DNA from: a virus
IMG/VR virus record: IMGVR_UViG_3300002144_000395
Location: 1 to 27,697 of that record
DNA length: 27,697 nucleotides
Strand: one strand, 5' to 3'
Program-made: the position numbers and the translations under genes
Notes under the pieces: generated by a model
Told to the model about the DNA's origin: nothing
Database searches by the model: none
Seen by the model: the letters and a program-made list of their open reading frames with translations, nothing else
Shown: piece by piece, positions 1 through 7,644 of the stretch
Numbering within the stretch: the stretch's first letter is position 1
How the letters are laid out: every line of letters begins with the position of its first letter

Positions 1-344
1 ATCCAACTTTCAACAACTGTCAAGCCTTTAATTTCTTTGTTATGTTCTAAAGTCCAATTATTTTGATTACCATTTTTAAAGAATAATTGACTCGCTTTAT
101 TTACTGTATCTTTTGAAAAATAGATATAGTACTCATCTTCCCCATTTTTACGATAAATAGGTTTTTCAGGAATTAAAACCGCACCCATTAAAATACGTTT
201 TTCGCTATCTACTTGTGCAAGTTTGATTTCTTCTGACTTTAACGCTACGAAATTGGACTCTATGGCAGGAGCAGAGACTACGCTTATCGCGTCTACTCCG
301 CTTAACTCATCTGTCTCATCAATTATTAATTCAATTAAATTCAT
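1..344 (-). CDS. Phage head maturation protease, XkdF-like (partial, C-terminus cut by window start)
   Basis: Partial gene, 114 codons visible, starting at ATG 344 and running out of the window. It begins MNLIELIIDETDELSGVDAIS, followed by a segment containing SAPAIESNFV and ending in LEHNKEIKGLTVVESW. This pattern (acidic N-terminus, APAIE, EHN and ESW) is typical of XkdF/PBSX-like putative serine proteases that process the prohead scaffold or capsid in Bacteroidota phages. The family assignment is from memory of such proteins; catalytic residues cannot be fully checked because the C-terminal part is missing. It lies after the tape measure gene, separated by a terminator and about 120 bp, so it probably starts a new head-gene transcript continuing outside the window. 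Confidence 0.7.
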   Translation of the reverse strand, partial: MNLIELIIDETDELSGVDAISVVSAPAIESNFVALKSEEIKLAQVDSEKRILMGAVLIPEKPIYRKNGEDEYYIYFSKDTVNKASQLFFKNGNQNNWTLEHNKEIKGLTVVESW

Positions 345-385
345 ATCTTTTTTTAAATTAAAACACTATTATTAAAAATTTGTTT

Positions 386-393
386 TATATTTG
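386..393 (+). promoter_or_regulatory. Candidate plus-strand promoter -7 box (TATATTTG)
   Basis: TATATTTG matches the Bacteroidota -7 consensus TAnnTTTG and points right, towards the hairpin terminator at 439-466, with no gene between. No TTG is visible at the expected -33 distance, so it could be chance in AT-rich DNA. It overlaps a 7-bp inverted repeat, TTGTATG (391-397) and CATACAA (408-414). No clear promoter for the protease gene is seen on the minus strand here. Confidence 0.3.
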
Positions 394-438
394 TATGTCT
401 TTGTTTCCATACAATTTAATTTTTTAAAGTTATTCATT

Positions 439-466
439 AAAGCCACCCTTTTGGAGTGGCTTTTTT
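439..466. terminator. Hairpin terminator after the tape measure gene
   Basis: Stem AAAGCCAC (439-446) pairs with GTGGCTTT (456-463), continued by CC/GG around a TTTT loop with one bulged A. A run of T follows on the plus strand; on the minus strand the U-tract is shorter (TTTAAT). It begins two bases after the stop codon of the tape measure gene (468), so it probably ends that late transcript and may act in both directions. Confidence 0.65.
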
Positions 467-467
467 G

Positions 468-2408
468 TTATCCTAAACTTGCGTTGTTTACTATATTTCT
501 ATCTAAACTTTGTTGAGTAGTTACATTGTTGGCTACCACATACGCTTGCATAGGTTGTTGATTTCCTAAAGTTTGAGCAATTTGATTTACTCCACTATTA
601 CCTACTACGTTGAAACTCGGAGCAGGAGCACCGCCACCACCTGCAGCACCTCCACCACTTGGAGTACTTGAACTTCCAACACTTGTACTATTCCCTTTAA
701 TCGCTTGTATTGATTTAACTGAACTTGCAATAGTTGAACCAATAGTTAAAGCACCTTTTAAGGTATTTAAAGCAACATAAGGCATACCACCTGTAAGAGG
801 TGACGCAGCTACTGCTTTAGCGTTTGCGACACCAATACTTGAAACAGTTTCGGAAACGGATTTTGTGGCTGTTCTTACTACATCAGCAATAGCTAATGCT
901 TTTGCAACTTTATTTAATTTACCACCACCTAAAGATAAAATATTTTGTAAGTTATCATAAGTACTTCTATATTGCTCTTCTTTAAACTTTCTTTCTTCTT
1001 CTGCTATTGTTTTAGCTTTTTCGGCATCTTCTTTTTGTTTGTCTAATCTATATTGTGCAATTTCATCTTCTTTAGCTATAATATTATTATCAATTTCTTG
1101 TTTTCTTAATGCGTATTCATTTTCAGCGTCTATCCTTGCCTGTGTACCCTCTTTATAAATATTAATATTATTTTTCAAACGCTCTAATTCTAAAGTGCGT
1201 TCGTTTTCCATTGCCATTTTTTGGGCTTCAAGTTTAGCTACTTCGTCTTTTAATCTTTCAGCATCAAATAACTTTTGATTAATAGCAAGTTGTGTTTCAG
1301 TTTCTGACTTTGATTTTAATAAATCAATAGATTCTTTTATTAAAGCATTTTTGTTTGAGTCTTGTTCAGACCTTAAACCTTCAATTTGTGAAAGTACTCC
1401 TTCTGCATTTGCTAAAGCGTTTGTAACTGCTGCTCTATTTTCTATACTTTTATTTTGTTGATAGGTCGCTTGTGCTGCTGCTACTTGTGCATTAGCTTGT
1501 GCCAACATAGCTGCTTCTTGTTTTTCTAAAACTTTTAATAAATCATCATTTGCTTTTTGTCTTTCTGCTATTGTATTAAATTCGTTATCTCTAATTTGAC
1601 GTAATTTTTCGGCTTGTCTATCGTATTGTTCAACTAAACGAGCTTGTTCTGCTTCAGCTAACTTTGCGGAATTTTGTAATTGTACATTTGCTTTTGCTTG
1701 CTCATATGCTCCTGCAATTGATATTTTACTCACACCATCAATAGTACCTTCTACAACTGCACCTACTTCTGTAATTGCTTTGCCGATATTATTAGCAACT
1801 TGTATACCTGCTTCAATTGCATCTGTACCTACTTCTTTTAAACTTCCTTTTGTTTCTTCAATTCTTTTAGTTAGCTTTTTAATTGTTTCAGAATCTCCAT
1901 CTCCAAATATAGACTCTTCCCAAGCCAAACGAACCTCATCAATAGTTAATTTAATTGCGTAGAAAGCTGCTTTTAATGGTGTTAAACTTAAAGTAAGTAA
2001 GCCCCCTATTGTTTTGCTTAATCCTTCAAAACCATTTGATGCACTACCTACCTTCTCAACCATTGAAACAATTATATTTGTAACTTGTGAAAAGATATTT
2101 GATACAGTACCCATAACTGCTGAAAAAGTATCAGCAACTTTTTGATTGCCCATAAATACTTCTTTTAAAGTACTTAATGCACCAATTATCAACCCAATAC
2201 CCATAGCTTTAATGGCTAAACCTACGCCTTTAAAACCATCTGATAAAGTTTTTGTAGATTTTTCAGTACTTTCTACACCTTTTTCAATATTCTTTATTGA
2301 CTTTGCGGAGGCTTTTCCTAAATCTTCAAATTGTTCAACTAATTTATTTACATCTTTTTCAGCAGCCTGCGAGTTAACATCAATTTCTATAGTCTTGGTA
2401 ATTGCCAT
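468..2408 (-). CDS. Tail tape measure protein
   Basis: 646 aa. The tape measure sets tail length and is packed inside the tail tube. Visible layout: a lysine/glutamate-rich N-terminus (about 1-58), a hydrophobic Gly/Ala/Ile segment (about 60-85, GLIIGALS), further amphipathic segments to about 150, a very long Ala/Glu/Lys/Gln-rich coiled-coil region (about 235-480), a small-residue hydrophobic C-terminal region (about 495-570), and a Gly/Ser/Pro-rich linker (about 575-600, SGGGAAGGGG). This composition and the position at the end of the tail cluster fit a siphovirus tape measure. The length is short to average; by the usual rule of about 0.15 nm per residue it would imply a tail near 100 nm (inference). 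It is followed directly by a terminator. Confidence 0.85.
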   Translation of the reverse strand: MAITKTIEIDVNSQAAEKDVNKLVEQFEDLGKASAKSIKNIEKGVESTEKSTKTLSDGFKGVGLAIKAMGIGLIIGALSTLKEVFMGNQKVADTFSAVMGTVSNIFSQVTNIIVSMVEKVGSASNGFEGLSKTIGGLLTLSLTPLKAAFYAIKLTIDEVRLAWEESIFGDGDSETIKKLTKRIEETKGSLKEVGTDAIEAGIQVANNIGKAITEVGAVVEGTIDGVSKISIAGAYEQAKANVQLQNSAKLAEAEQARLVEQYDRQAEKLRQIRDNEFNTIAERQKANDDLLKVLEKQEAAMLAQANAQVAAAQATYQQNKSIENRAAVTNALANAEGVLSQIEGLRSEQDSNKNALIKESIDLLKSKSETETQLAINQKLFDAERLKDEVAKLEAQKMAMENERTLELERLKNNINIYKEGTQARIDAENEYALRKQEIDNNIIAKEDEIAQYRLDKQKEDAEKAKTIAEEERKFKEEQYRSTYDNLQNILSLGGGKLNKVAKALAIADVVRTATKSVSETVSSIGVANAKAVAASPLTGGMPYVALNTLKGALTIGSTIASSVKSIQAIKGNSTSVGSSSTPSGGGAAGGGGAPAPSFNVVGNSGVNQIAQTLGNQQPMQAYVVANNVTTQQSLDRNIVNNASLG

Positions 2409-2530
2409 TTGATTTGGTTTTTAAGTTCTTTAAAATTTTCAGGAAATTTATATTTTCCTTTCGCTATGTCTACACTCTCGCTTTGCCCCAACTTTTGGAA
2501 TTCAAGCATTTCAATAATTATTTTAAGCAT
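2387..2530 (-). CDS. Small conserved-position protein between tail protein and tape measure (47 aa)
   Basis: A 47-codon frame begins MLKIIIEMLEFQKLGQ and ends KNQIKWQLPRL. Its ATG overlaps the stop of the upstream 747-aa gene (ATGCTTAA, 8-bp overlap) and its end overlaps the tape measure start by 22 bp, so it fills the only gap between those two genes and would be translationally coupled. I do not recognise the family. A minor tail or tape-measure-associated factor is possible from position only. It could also be a chance frame, but the tight coupling argues for a real gene. Confidence 0.45.
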   Translation of the reverse strand: MLKIIIEMLEFQKLGQSESVDIAKGKYKFPENFKELKNQIKWQLPRL

Positions 2531-4766
2531 TTTGTATGATTGGTATTTCTATATCTTGAACTACTCCGTTTTCGTCTTTCCATTTACCATTTAAACTACC
2601 TACTCTTTCAAGTCCTGTTGCGTTTGCTGAAATAGTAACTGTTACTGTTTCGTTATCTGTATAACTTGCTGTTGTATAAGTTATCCAAGCGTCTACTGAA
2701 GGTGTTAATACAATTATAGGACTAACATTTTTTAATAATAAAATCTCTAAATCTTGTGCAGTATTATCAACTTCATAAAATGGCTCAAAAGAAAACCTAT
2801 TCCCTATTGCAACTTCTCCACTTCTGTAATCTGTTAATAATTCAAGTGAAGTTTCACCGCTTGTTAAATCAGTTGTCATTTTATTAATTGTGTACTTCTT
2901 ATCCCTTATAATAATTCTGTCGTTTAATTTAATATCTATTAATTCAATAGGATTGAAGTAACATTTTACGATTACTAATCTACTTTTAATGTTAAAAATA
3001 TTACCTAAATAATTCTCGTAATGTCTTTTGTATAGTCCATTAATTATGCTGCTTAGATACCAACTACTTATTTCTTCACCCCAATTTAAAGACATTAATG
3101 TTCCGTTATTAATATCATTTGAAAACCTACGATAAGAAGATATGTCTGTATAACCCCCTGTGTTTAAATTAATTCTAATATCAGGGCTTACGTCTTGCCT
3201 TCCATTATCATACATCAATAAAGGTTTAGGTACATAATTATTTAAATCTTTATTTTTAAAAGTTATCGTTTGAAAGTCCTCCTCACTTTCATACATTGCG
3301 TTTTCAAAAGGCAGTTCAACTGTAAACGTGCTGCTCTCTAAACTATCTATTTGCTCATAAGCTAAATTGCCATAAGCAAAGTTTCGAGTTGACAAAAACA
3401 AATTATTAAAAGCGTTGTTTAATATATTTTCAGAATCTTGATATTTGAAATTAATGTTTTTATACATCGAAGTCTTTTTTAACTCAATGTTATCTGAAAT
3501 TACATTTGCCGAAATATCTTTGTACGCTCCGTTATTGTAATATAATTCTAAAGGAATTAACTCGTATGTCGTTTCATCTTGCGGAATAATAACAAGGTTA
3601 AACATTTTAATTAATCCCGTAAATAAATCAATTACTTTTAAATCAGGTGCGTAAGTACCTATATTAATATTCGCTACCGTTGTTTGACTTGTACCGCTTG
3701 CTGTAAAGTCTGAATCAAAAACACGTGAATAAAATAATTGACTTGTAAAGGTCATAGGTGTTTCGCTCTGAACTTCAATAGTATATTTATCGTTTAACTC
3801 TTGTGTTGAAAATTGACTATTAAAAAAAGTGTTTGTTTTTGTACCTAATTGATTTATAAAACTATTAAACAAAACTCCATTTTTATAAATTAAAACATCA
3901 TAAGGTATAGTACCACTTGTTGGAATTATTTGTATTCTTAAATTTCTTAATCTATAATCTAATATTGTAACAATAAAACCTATTTCATCAGTAGTTAAAT
4001 TAATCTCATTATTTGTTCCACCTGTTTTACTTGTAAAATTTACTTTTAAAGGTTCTGTTTTAACTTGTAACGTTTCAGCATTTTTAAACAACATCCATAA
4101 CCTTGAAAATTGAATGTAATCTAAAAAAGCACCTGTAAAAGTTACCCCGTATTTAGTTTGTATAAAGTCTAAAATCTTACTTAACTTAACAGCAGGAAAA
4201 AGACTATTCCATTTTATAGAACCAGCATTATTTGTAATGTCACTTGAACCGCCTGTATTATAATCGTATAGTCTATCGTGTGCAAATAACGGATAAGCAA
4301 CAAATCCCGTAGTTGAATTTATTTTAGCTAATACTTCTGTACTTGTAAAGCTATGGTCTAAACTACTGAAATCTAAACTCGCAATTTTATCTTCTTTAAA
4401 TAAATCTTTTATACTTTTAGCCTTTCCATAAAATACAATAGAATAAGAATCTAGCATGTTATTTTTATACTTAACATCATTTAAAGCAAATGAACCAACT
4501 CTAAAGGTAAAAGTATCTATTTCAATATATCCATCATATTTTACCCTATGGTCAAAACCACCATCTAAACTACTTTCGTACCAATGCTTAAATATTTCAT
4601 TATTAGTATTACTTGCAGGAATAGTAAAAGATTGAGTAAAATCAGTCTTTGCTTTTGATACATCAGCAATATCTTGAACAGATGAAGTAACGCTTATCTT
4701 TTCATCTTCGAATAATTCAATACGTTTCGCTATTCCATCAACATAAATATAAAGTGCTACTATCAT
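2523..4766 (-). CDS. Large phage tail protein (baseplate/hub-like), Bacteroidota type
   Basis: 747 aa. The N-terminal 150 residues carry the pattern I associate with tail proteins of Bacteroidota phages: EDEKISVTSSVQDIADVSK, then TDFTQSFTIPAS, then a segment on displaced or deformed strands (NDVKYKNN, SYSIVFYGK, LFKEDKIASLDFS). The middle and C-terminus are beta-rich, with a final Ig-like or TFIIIB-like repeat region (about 680-747, TASYTDNETVTVTISANAT). Position just before the tape measure gene suggests a virion tail component; hub or distal tail function is inferred. It overlaps the upstream 323-aa gene by 4 bp (ATGA), indicating coupled translation. Confidence 0.7.
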   Translation of the reverse strand: MIVALYIYVDGIAKRIELFEDEKISVTSSVQDIADVSKAKTDFTQSFTIPASNTNNEIFKHWYESSLDGGFDHRVKYDGYIEIDTFTFRVGSFALNDVKYKNNMLDSYSIVFYGKAKSIKDLFKEDKIASLDFSSLDHSFTSTEVLAKINSTTGFVAYPLFAHDRLYDYNTGGSSDITNNAGSIKWNSLFPAVKLSKILDFIQTKYGVTFTGAFLDYIQFSRLWMLFKNAETLQVKTEPLKVNFTSKTGGTNNEINLTTDEIGFIVTILDYRLRNLRIQIIPTSGTIPYDVLIYKNGVLFNSFINQLGTKTNTFFNSQFSTQELNDKYTIEVQSETPMTFTSQLFYSRVFDSDFTASGTSQTTVANINIGTYAPDLKVIDLFTGLIKMFNLVIIPQDETTYELIPLELYYNNGAYKDISANVISDNIELKKTSMYKNINFKYQDSENILNNAFNNLFLSTRNFAYGNLAYEQIDSLESSTFTVELPFENAMYESEEDFQTITFKNKDLNNYVPKPLLMYDNGRQDVSPDIRINLNTGGYTDISSYRRFSNDINNGTLMSLNWGEEISSWYLSSIINGLYKRHYENYLGNIFNIKSRLVIVKCYFNPIELIDIKLNDRIIIRDKKYTINKMTTDLTSGETSLELLTDYRSGEVAIGNRFSFEPFYEVDNTAQDLEILLLKNVSPIIVLTPSVDAWITYTTASYTDNETVTVTISANATGLERVGSLNGKWKDENGVVQDIEIPIIQNA

Positions 4767-5734
4767 ATTACATCATTTATTAGTCCGTAGTTGTATTCGA
4801 ATTCAATTTCGTAGTTAATGTTTTTGTCTTTCAAATGTGTTTTAATATCAAAACTTTGGCTTTTAACTATTGCAGGTTTATTGTCTAATAATACTACTTC
4901 ACTTAATAACAAATCTTGTATCAAATCGCTATAGTTTTCATCAACCCAACCTGTGTTGCATTTAATCTTTTGCGTACCTTGAAAATTAAAACGTTGTTTT
5001 TGCCCTTGTAACGGATTAAAATCTATTGAACTTGATAAAAGATTATAGTCTTTTGATTTTACGTCTATACCTTGACTATTTGCTTTAAAGAAAGTAAGAT
5101 ACTGCCAACCCCCAAAACCATTAATAAACGTGCAAGTTACAGGTGTGTATTTAGGCTCACAAAGTTCTTCCGCATAAAAAAAACTATCTTCTACATTTTC
5201 AGTTTCTTGCAATATTGGAAACTTCCAAATAGCAGGCTCGGTAACATCTACATAACCATAAGAAGTATCATAGTATTCAACTTCTAAAAAGAAACTAACA
5301 TAATTTGTATCAAAATCTTTTACGTAGTTTTTAATTGAAGTATTGAAAAGTGGCACTATTGTATCTGTTGTACTTTGATTATAGCCATCTAAATATTGAG
5401 TATATCCGTTTAAACACACAAAGGTTTCAGTATCTAATAAAACATCATCAGAATATCTTTTTACTTTCATATAACACCACGTGTTTACATTTTCTTCAGT
5501 AGGTACTGTAACTGTTACGGGTGCAATAGGTTTAATGAATCCCTTTGCTAAATTAGAAATATTCCAAGATAACTTTGTTTGTGTTGCACTCGGTACTTGT
5601 TTTGTAAAAGTATAGTTTGCATCTGTCGGCTCTGTCGTTCCTTTATTCCACAAAAATACTTCTATCTTTGCCGATGTTTGAGCAACCTCATCTACTTCGA
5701 TGAAATATGGACTTCTTATAAATATCTTTTTCAT
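4763..5734 (-). CDS. Structural protein of the tail cluster, unknown role
   Basis: 323 aa beginning MKKIFIRSPYFIEVDEVAQT. It is rich in aromatic and beta-forming residues and has no membrane segment or signal peptide. Visible features are two cysteine-containing stretches (about 194-201, LCEPKYTPVTC) and WQYLTFF near 212. I associate this type of protein (YFIEV/EI near the start, followed by an expectation-like fibronectin fold) with virion proteins in Bacteroidota phages, but no specific family is certain. It sits between the tail completion-like and 747-aa tail genes and shares 4-bp ATGA overlaps with both neighbours, so it is very probably co-expressed and structural. Confidence 0.6.
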   Translation of the reverse strand: MKKIFIRSPYFIEVDEVAQTSAKIEVFLWNKGTTEPTDANYTFTKQVPSATQTKLSWNISNLAKGFIKPIAPVTVTVPTEENVNTWCYMKVKRYSDDVLLDTETFVCLNGYTQYLDGYNQSTTDTIVPLFNTSIKNYVKDFDTNYVSFFLEVEYYDTSYGYVDVTEPAIWKFPILQETENVEDSFFYAEELCEPKYTPVTCTFINGFGGWQYLTFFKANSQGIDVKSKDYNLLSSSIDFNPLQGQKQRFNFQGTQKIKCNTGWVDENYSDLIQDLLLSEVVLLDNKPAIVKSQSFDIKTHLKDKNINYEIEFEYNYGLINDVI

Positions 5735-6306
5735 TTCTTATTAATTGTATATTCTAAAAATTGTTCAACATCCAAACCATACGCTTCAACCAATTCATCG
5801 GGCAATCTTTCAAATGCTTTCTCAAATGGTTTAGTAAAAAATAAACTCGGTTTAATACCACGAGCATAAATATTACTTGCAACTACTTGTGCCATTGATT
5901 TTGCGTTTCCATCTCTGTATTTGCCTTTAGAATCACGAAATCTTAAACCTTTTGATTTAACCCATTTTTCTAATTTATTTTTAAAATCACCCCATTGACC
6001 CTTGAAGTTACCACTACCAAACCTATATGGAGAATTAGGTGCTTGTTGTCCTCTTATCTTTGCGTTTGGTGATACGTTACTTGGATTCGCACCCTTAACA
6101 CCTTTGTCAACAAACTTTCCGTAATCTTCCATTAAAAACGCTAAACGAAAACTATTTGCTCCTACTTCAATTTGTTTATCTAAACTATTGTATAATTTTT
6201 TTTCATAATTCTTGCCACCCTTTGACAAATTACTTCTACTCTGCTGAATTACATATTTAGCAAATGCGTTTAAATACTCTTTTGTGTTCTTATTATCTAA
6301 TCGCAT
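5731..6306 (-). CDS. Neck/tail-completion-like structural protein (HK97 gp10-like candidate)
   Basis: 191 aa. Key stretches are LAFLMEDYGKFVDKGVKG (about 54-71), QAPNSPYRFGSG (about 87-98) and ARGIKPSLFFTKPFEKAFE (about 149-167). Proteins with this E-Y-x-x-F-V-D-x-G-V-x-G and RGI-x-P-S-x-F-F-x-x-P pattern are frequent in siphovirus morphogenesis modules and resemble HK97 gp10-like head-tail joining or tail-completion proteins. The exact step is inferred from this resemblance and position. It overlaps its downstream neighbour by 4 bp and the upstream gene by 10 bp. Confidence 0.6.
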   Translation of the reverse strand: MRLDNKNTKEYLNAFAKYVIQQSRSNLSKGGKNYEKKLYNSLDKQIEVGANSFRLAFLMEDYGKFVDKGVKGANPSNVSPNAKIRGQQAPNSPYRFGSGNFKGQWGDFKNKLEKWVKSKGLRFRDSKGKYRDGNAKSMAQVVASNIYARGIKPSLFFTKPFEKAFERLPDELVEAYGLDVEQFLEYTINKK

Positions 6307-6722
6307 ATAGTCATATCATTACGAACTAATACATCAAATGTAACCGCCCACCCCGCTAAATCGTTTTCAAATCGTTCAGTAAATGGTTCAAAGTTTGGAG
6401 AACCTGTCAACTCCCAAAAGTCACTTCTTAAATCACCTCTGTTTAACCTATCTAAAACACGAACTCCTACTGCCATTTGAGTATTCCAAATATCAACCTT
6501 ATTACTTTCATCTTTTTGATTAAGCAAATCCATCATTAAAATAGTAACATTGAATTGTATTGTATTACCTTGATGCGTTGCACTGTTTATCATAATATGC
6601 GACAAAGGGAATAGAGTACGTTTAGCTAAATCAACTTCGAATATATCACCTTCAGTAGCTGTGTTTACAAAAGGTTCTTCTAATAACGCTTCTTTAATCT
6701 TATTTATTAAACTATACACCAT
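6297..6722 (-). CDS. Conserved phage morphogenesis protein, tail terminator-like position
   Basis: 141 aa. Characteristic stretch: DLAKRTLFPLSHIMIN (about 31-46), then QFNVTILMMDLLNQKDE, NTQMAVGVRVLDRL, and ERFENDLAGWAVTFDVLVRNDMTIC at the end. I recognise this combination as a widely conserved structural protein of Bacteroidota phages. The alternating beta pattern and its place beside the gp10-like gene fit a tail terminator or completion protein, but that function is inference. The start overlaps the end of the frameshift extension of the tail chaperone by 11 bp (ATGGTGTATAG). Confidence 0.6.
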   Translation of the reverse strand: MVYSLINKIKEALLEEPFVNTATEGDIFEVDLAKRTLFPLSHIMINSATHQGNTIQFNVTILMMDLLNQKDESNKVDIWNTQMAVGVRVLDRLNRGDLRSDFWELTGSPNFEPFTERFENDLAGWAVTFDVLVRNDMTICD

Positions 6723-6981
6723 TTCGTTTTATATTATTCATTTCTATTTGTGTTTTTTCCTTTTCAAATAATAACCACGTCATTAAAGTAGTTATTGGTA
6801 ATTTAGTTACATATTCAAAGTTGAGAATGTTTCCCTGAGCTGCTGCGTAAATTGATTGATACCAACCCCATTTTTTTCCAAAAGATTCTTCACTTGCTCC
6901 GATTGTTCCACTTCGTTCTGTATATAGTCCGTCAAACCTATTACGCAATCGTTGAGCAAAGTCGAAAAAAAAAGCATACAA
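6712..6981 (-). CDS. C-terminal extension of tail assembly chaperone, read by -1 frameshift (gpGT-like)
   Basis: This frame has no ATG; it opens at a TTG beside a run of nine T and continues past the upstream chaperone's stop. It is in the -1 frame relative to the 6807-7454 gene. Frameshifting at the slippery site would enter it at 6966 and add 84 residues, including FGKKWGWYQSIYAAAQGN, FEYVTKLPITTL and FEKEKTQIE, to the first 163 residues, giving a 247-aa fusion. The W-G-W-Y and VTKLP pattern is what I know from C-terminal parts of tail chaperones in related phages. Independent translation is unlikely. Confidence 0.75.
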   Translation of the reverse strand: MYAFFFDFAQRLRNRFDGLYTERSGTIGASEESFGKKWGWYQSIYAAAQGNILNFEYVTKLPITTLMTWLLFEKEKTQIEMNNIKRNGV

Positions 6982-7454
6982 CCTAACGCAATATCTAAAG
7001 GCATATACTTTAAAACCTCTGAATACTTATCTGAACTTTCGTATTCTTCAATAGTATAAAGTTTGTTTGACTTATGCTTAATAGGTCTGAATAAAACCGC
7101 CATTGCTTTATGAAGTGTTTGAACATCTCCTAAATAGTTTTCGATGTCGATATACTCACCAGCGGTTAAATCTTCTAACTTCGGAATAAAGCCAAACTCA
7201 TAAGCACCTAATTTAAAGGTAGTTGTAAGTTTTGGTTTGTGTTGTAATAACTCGTTAATATGTTTTAAAATTTCGCTTACTTCTGCGATTCTTATTCTTG
7301 CTACATCTTTTAAATCAATATTGCAAAAGATTTCAATAGTCTTTTGGTTTACGAATTCACTCGGCTCGTTATCCTTTATCAACTTTTCAAATCGTTGGTA
7401 TTGATAAAGAGTAATTTCGTTTAGGTTTTCGGGTATGGTAATATTTATCTTCAT
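6807..7454 (-). CDS. Tail assembly chaperone, short form (gpG-like)
   Basis: 215 aa from ATG 7454 (MKINITIPENLNEITLYQY). A TTG at 7472 would add six residues but has no support. The product is expected to bind the tape measure protein during tail assembly, together with the longer frameshift product. Visible: ITLYQYQRFEKL (about 13-24), FGFIPKLEDLTAGEYIDIE (about 87-105) and HKAMAVLFRPIKHKS (about 114-128), a pattern common to Bacteroidota phage chaperone candidates. The short form ends VGINQFTQQLRETFSTLNM. Two overlapping conserved-looking frames with a slippery run are the hallmark of the lambda G/GT system; the function rests on that arrangement. Confidence 0.7.
   Translation of the reverse strand: MKINITIPENLNEITLYQYQRFEKLIKDNEPSEFVNQKTIEIFCNIDLKDVARIRIAEVSEILKHINELLQHKPKLTTTFKLGAYEFGFIPKLEDLTAGEYIDIENYLGDVQTLHKAMAVLFRPIKHKSNKLYTIEEYESSDKYSEVLKYMPLDIALGCMLFFSTLLNDCVIGLTDYIQNEVEQSEQVKNLLEKNGVGINQFTQQLRETFSTLNM
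6965..6973 (-). other. -1 ribosomal frameshift slippery site (U9)
   Basis: In the mRNA the run of nine U follows the codon frame CUU UUU UUU UCG, so a perfect U UUU UUU heptamer sits at 6972-6966 in the X XXY YYZ register. Slipping back one base leads into the 6712 frame. No clear downstream pseudoknot was seen by eye. Confidence 0.7.
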
Positions 7455-7488
7455 ATCATTATTAAAACACAATTAGTGTATTTTTGTA

Positions 7489-7644
7489 TTAAGTGTTTGT
7501 TGCTATTTTATAAGCGTGAATAAGTTTCTTTATTTCCCCTACATTTCGAGGCATGTTTATTGTAACGTTTTTACCTGTCTTTTTTAAAACATATATTTCC
7601 ACCATTTCAATCATTTCTCCGTATGTAGGTTGATTAGTAGACAT
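7489..7644 (-). CDS. Small unknown protein after large terminase (51 aa)
   Basis: 51 codons from ATG 7644, beginning MSTNQPTYGEMIEMVE and ending KLIHAYKIATNT. The start overlaps the terminase stop by 11 bp (ATGTCTACTAA), so it would be coupled to it; the end lies 34 bp before the chaperone start. It is charged, soluble and carries the motif GKNVTINMPRNVGEIKKLI, a possible short alpha/beta fold. Not recognised. Position between packaging and tail genes suggests a minor morphogenesis factor, no more. Confidence 0.6.
   Translation of the reverse strand: MSTNQPTYGEMIEMVEIYVLKKTGKNVTINMPRNVGEIKKLIHAYKIATNT

Noticed and set aside
1780-2594. Plus-strand open frames opposite the tape measure and tail genes (for example 1780-1962, 2146-2412, 2409-2594)
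   Set aside because: They lie antisense to strongly coding minus-strand genes, have low-complexity hydrophobic translations typical of antisense AT-rich DNA, and have no promoter.
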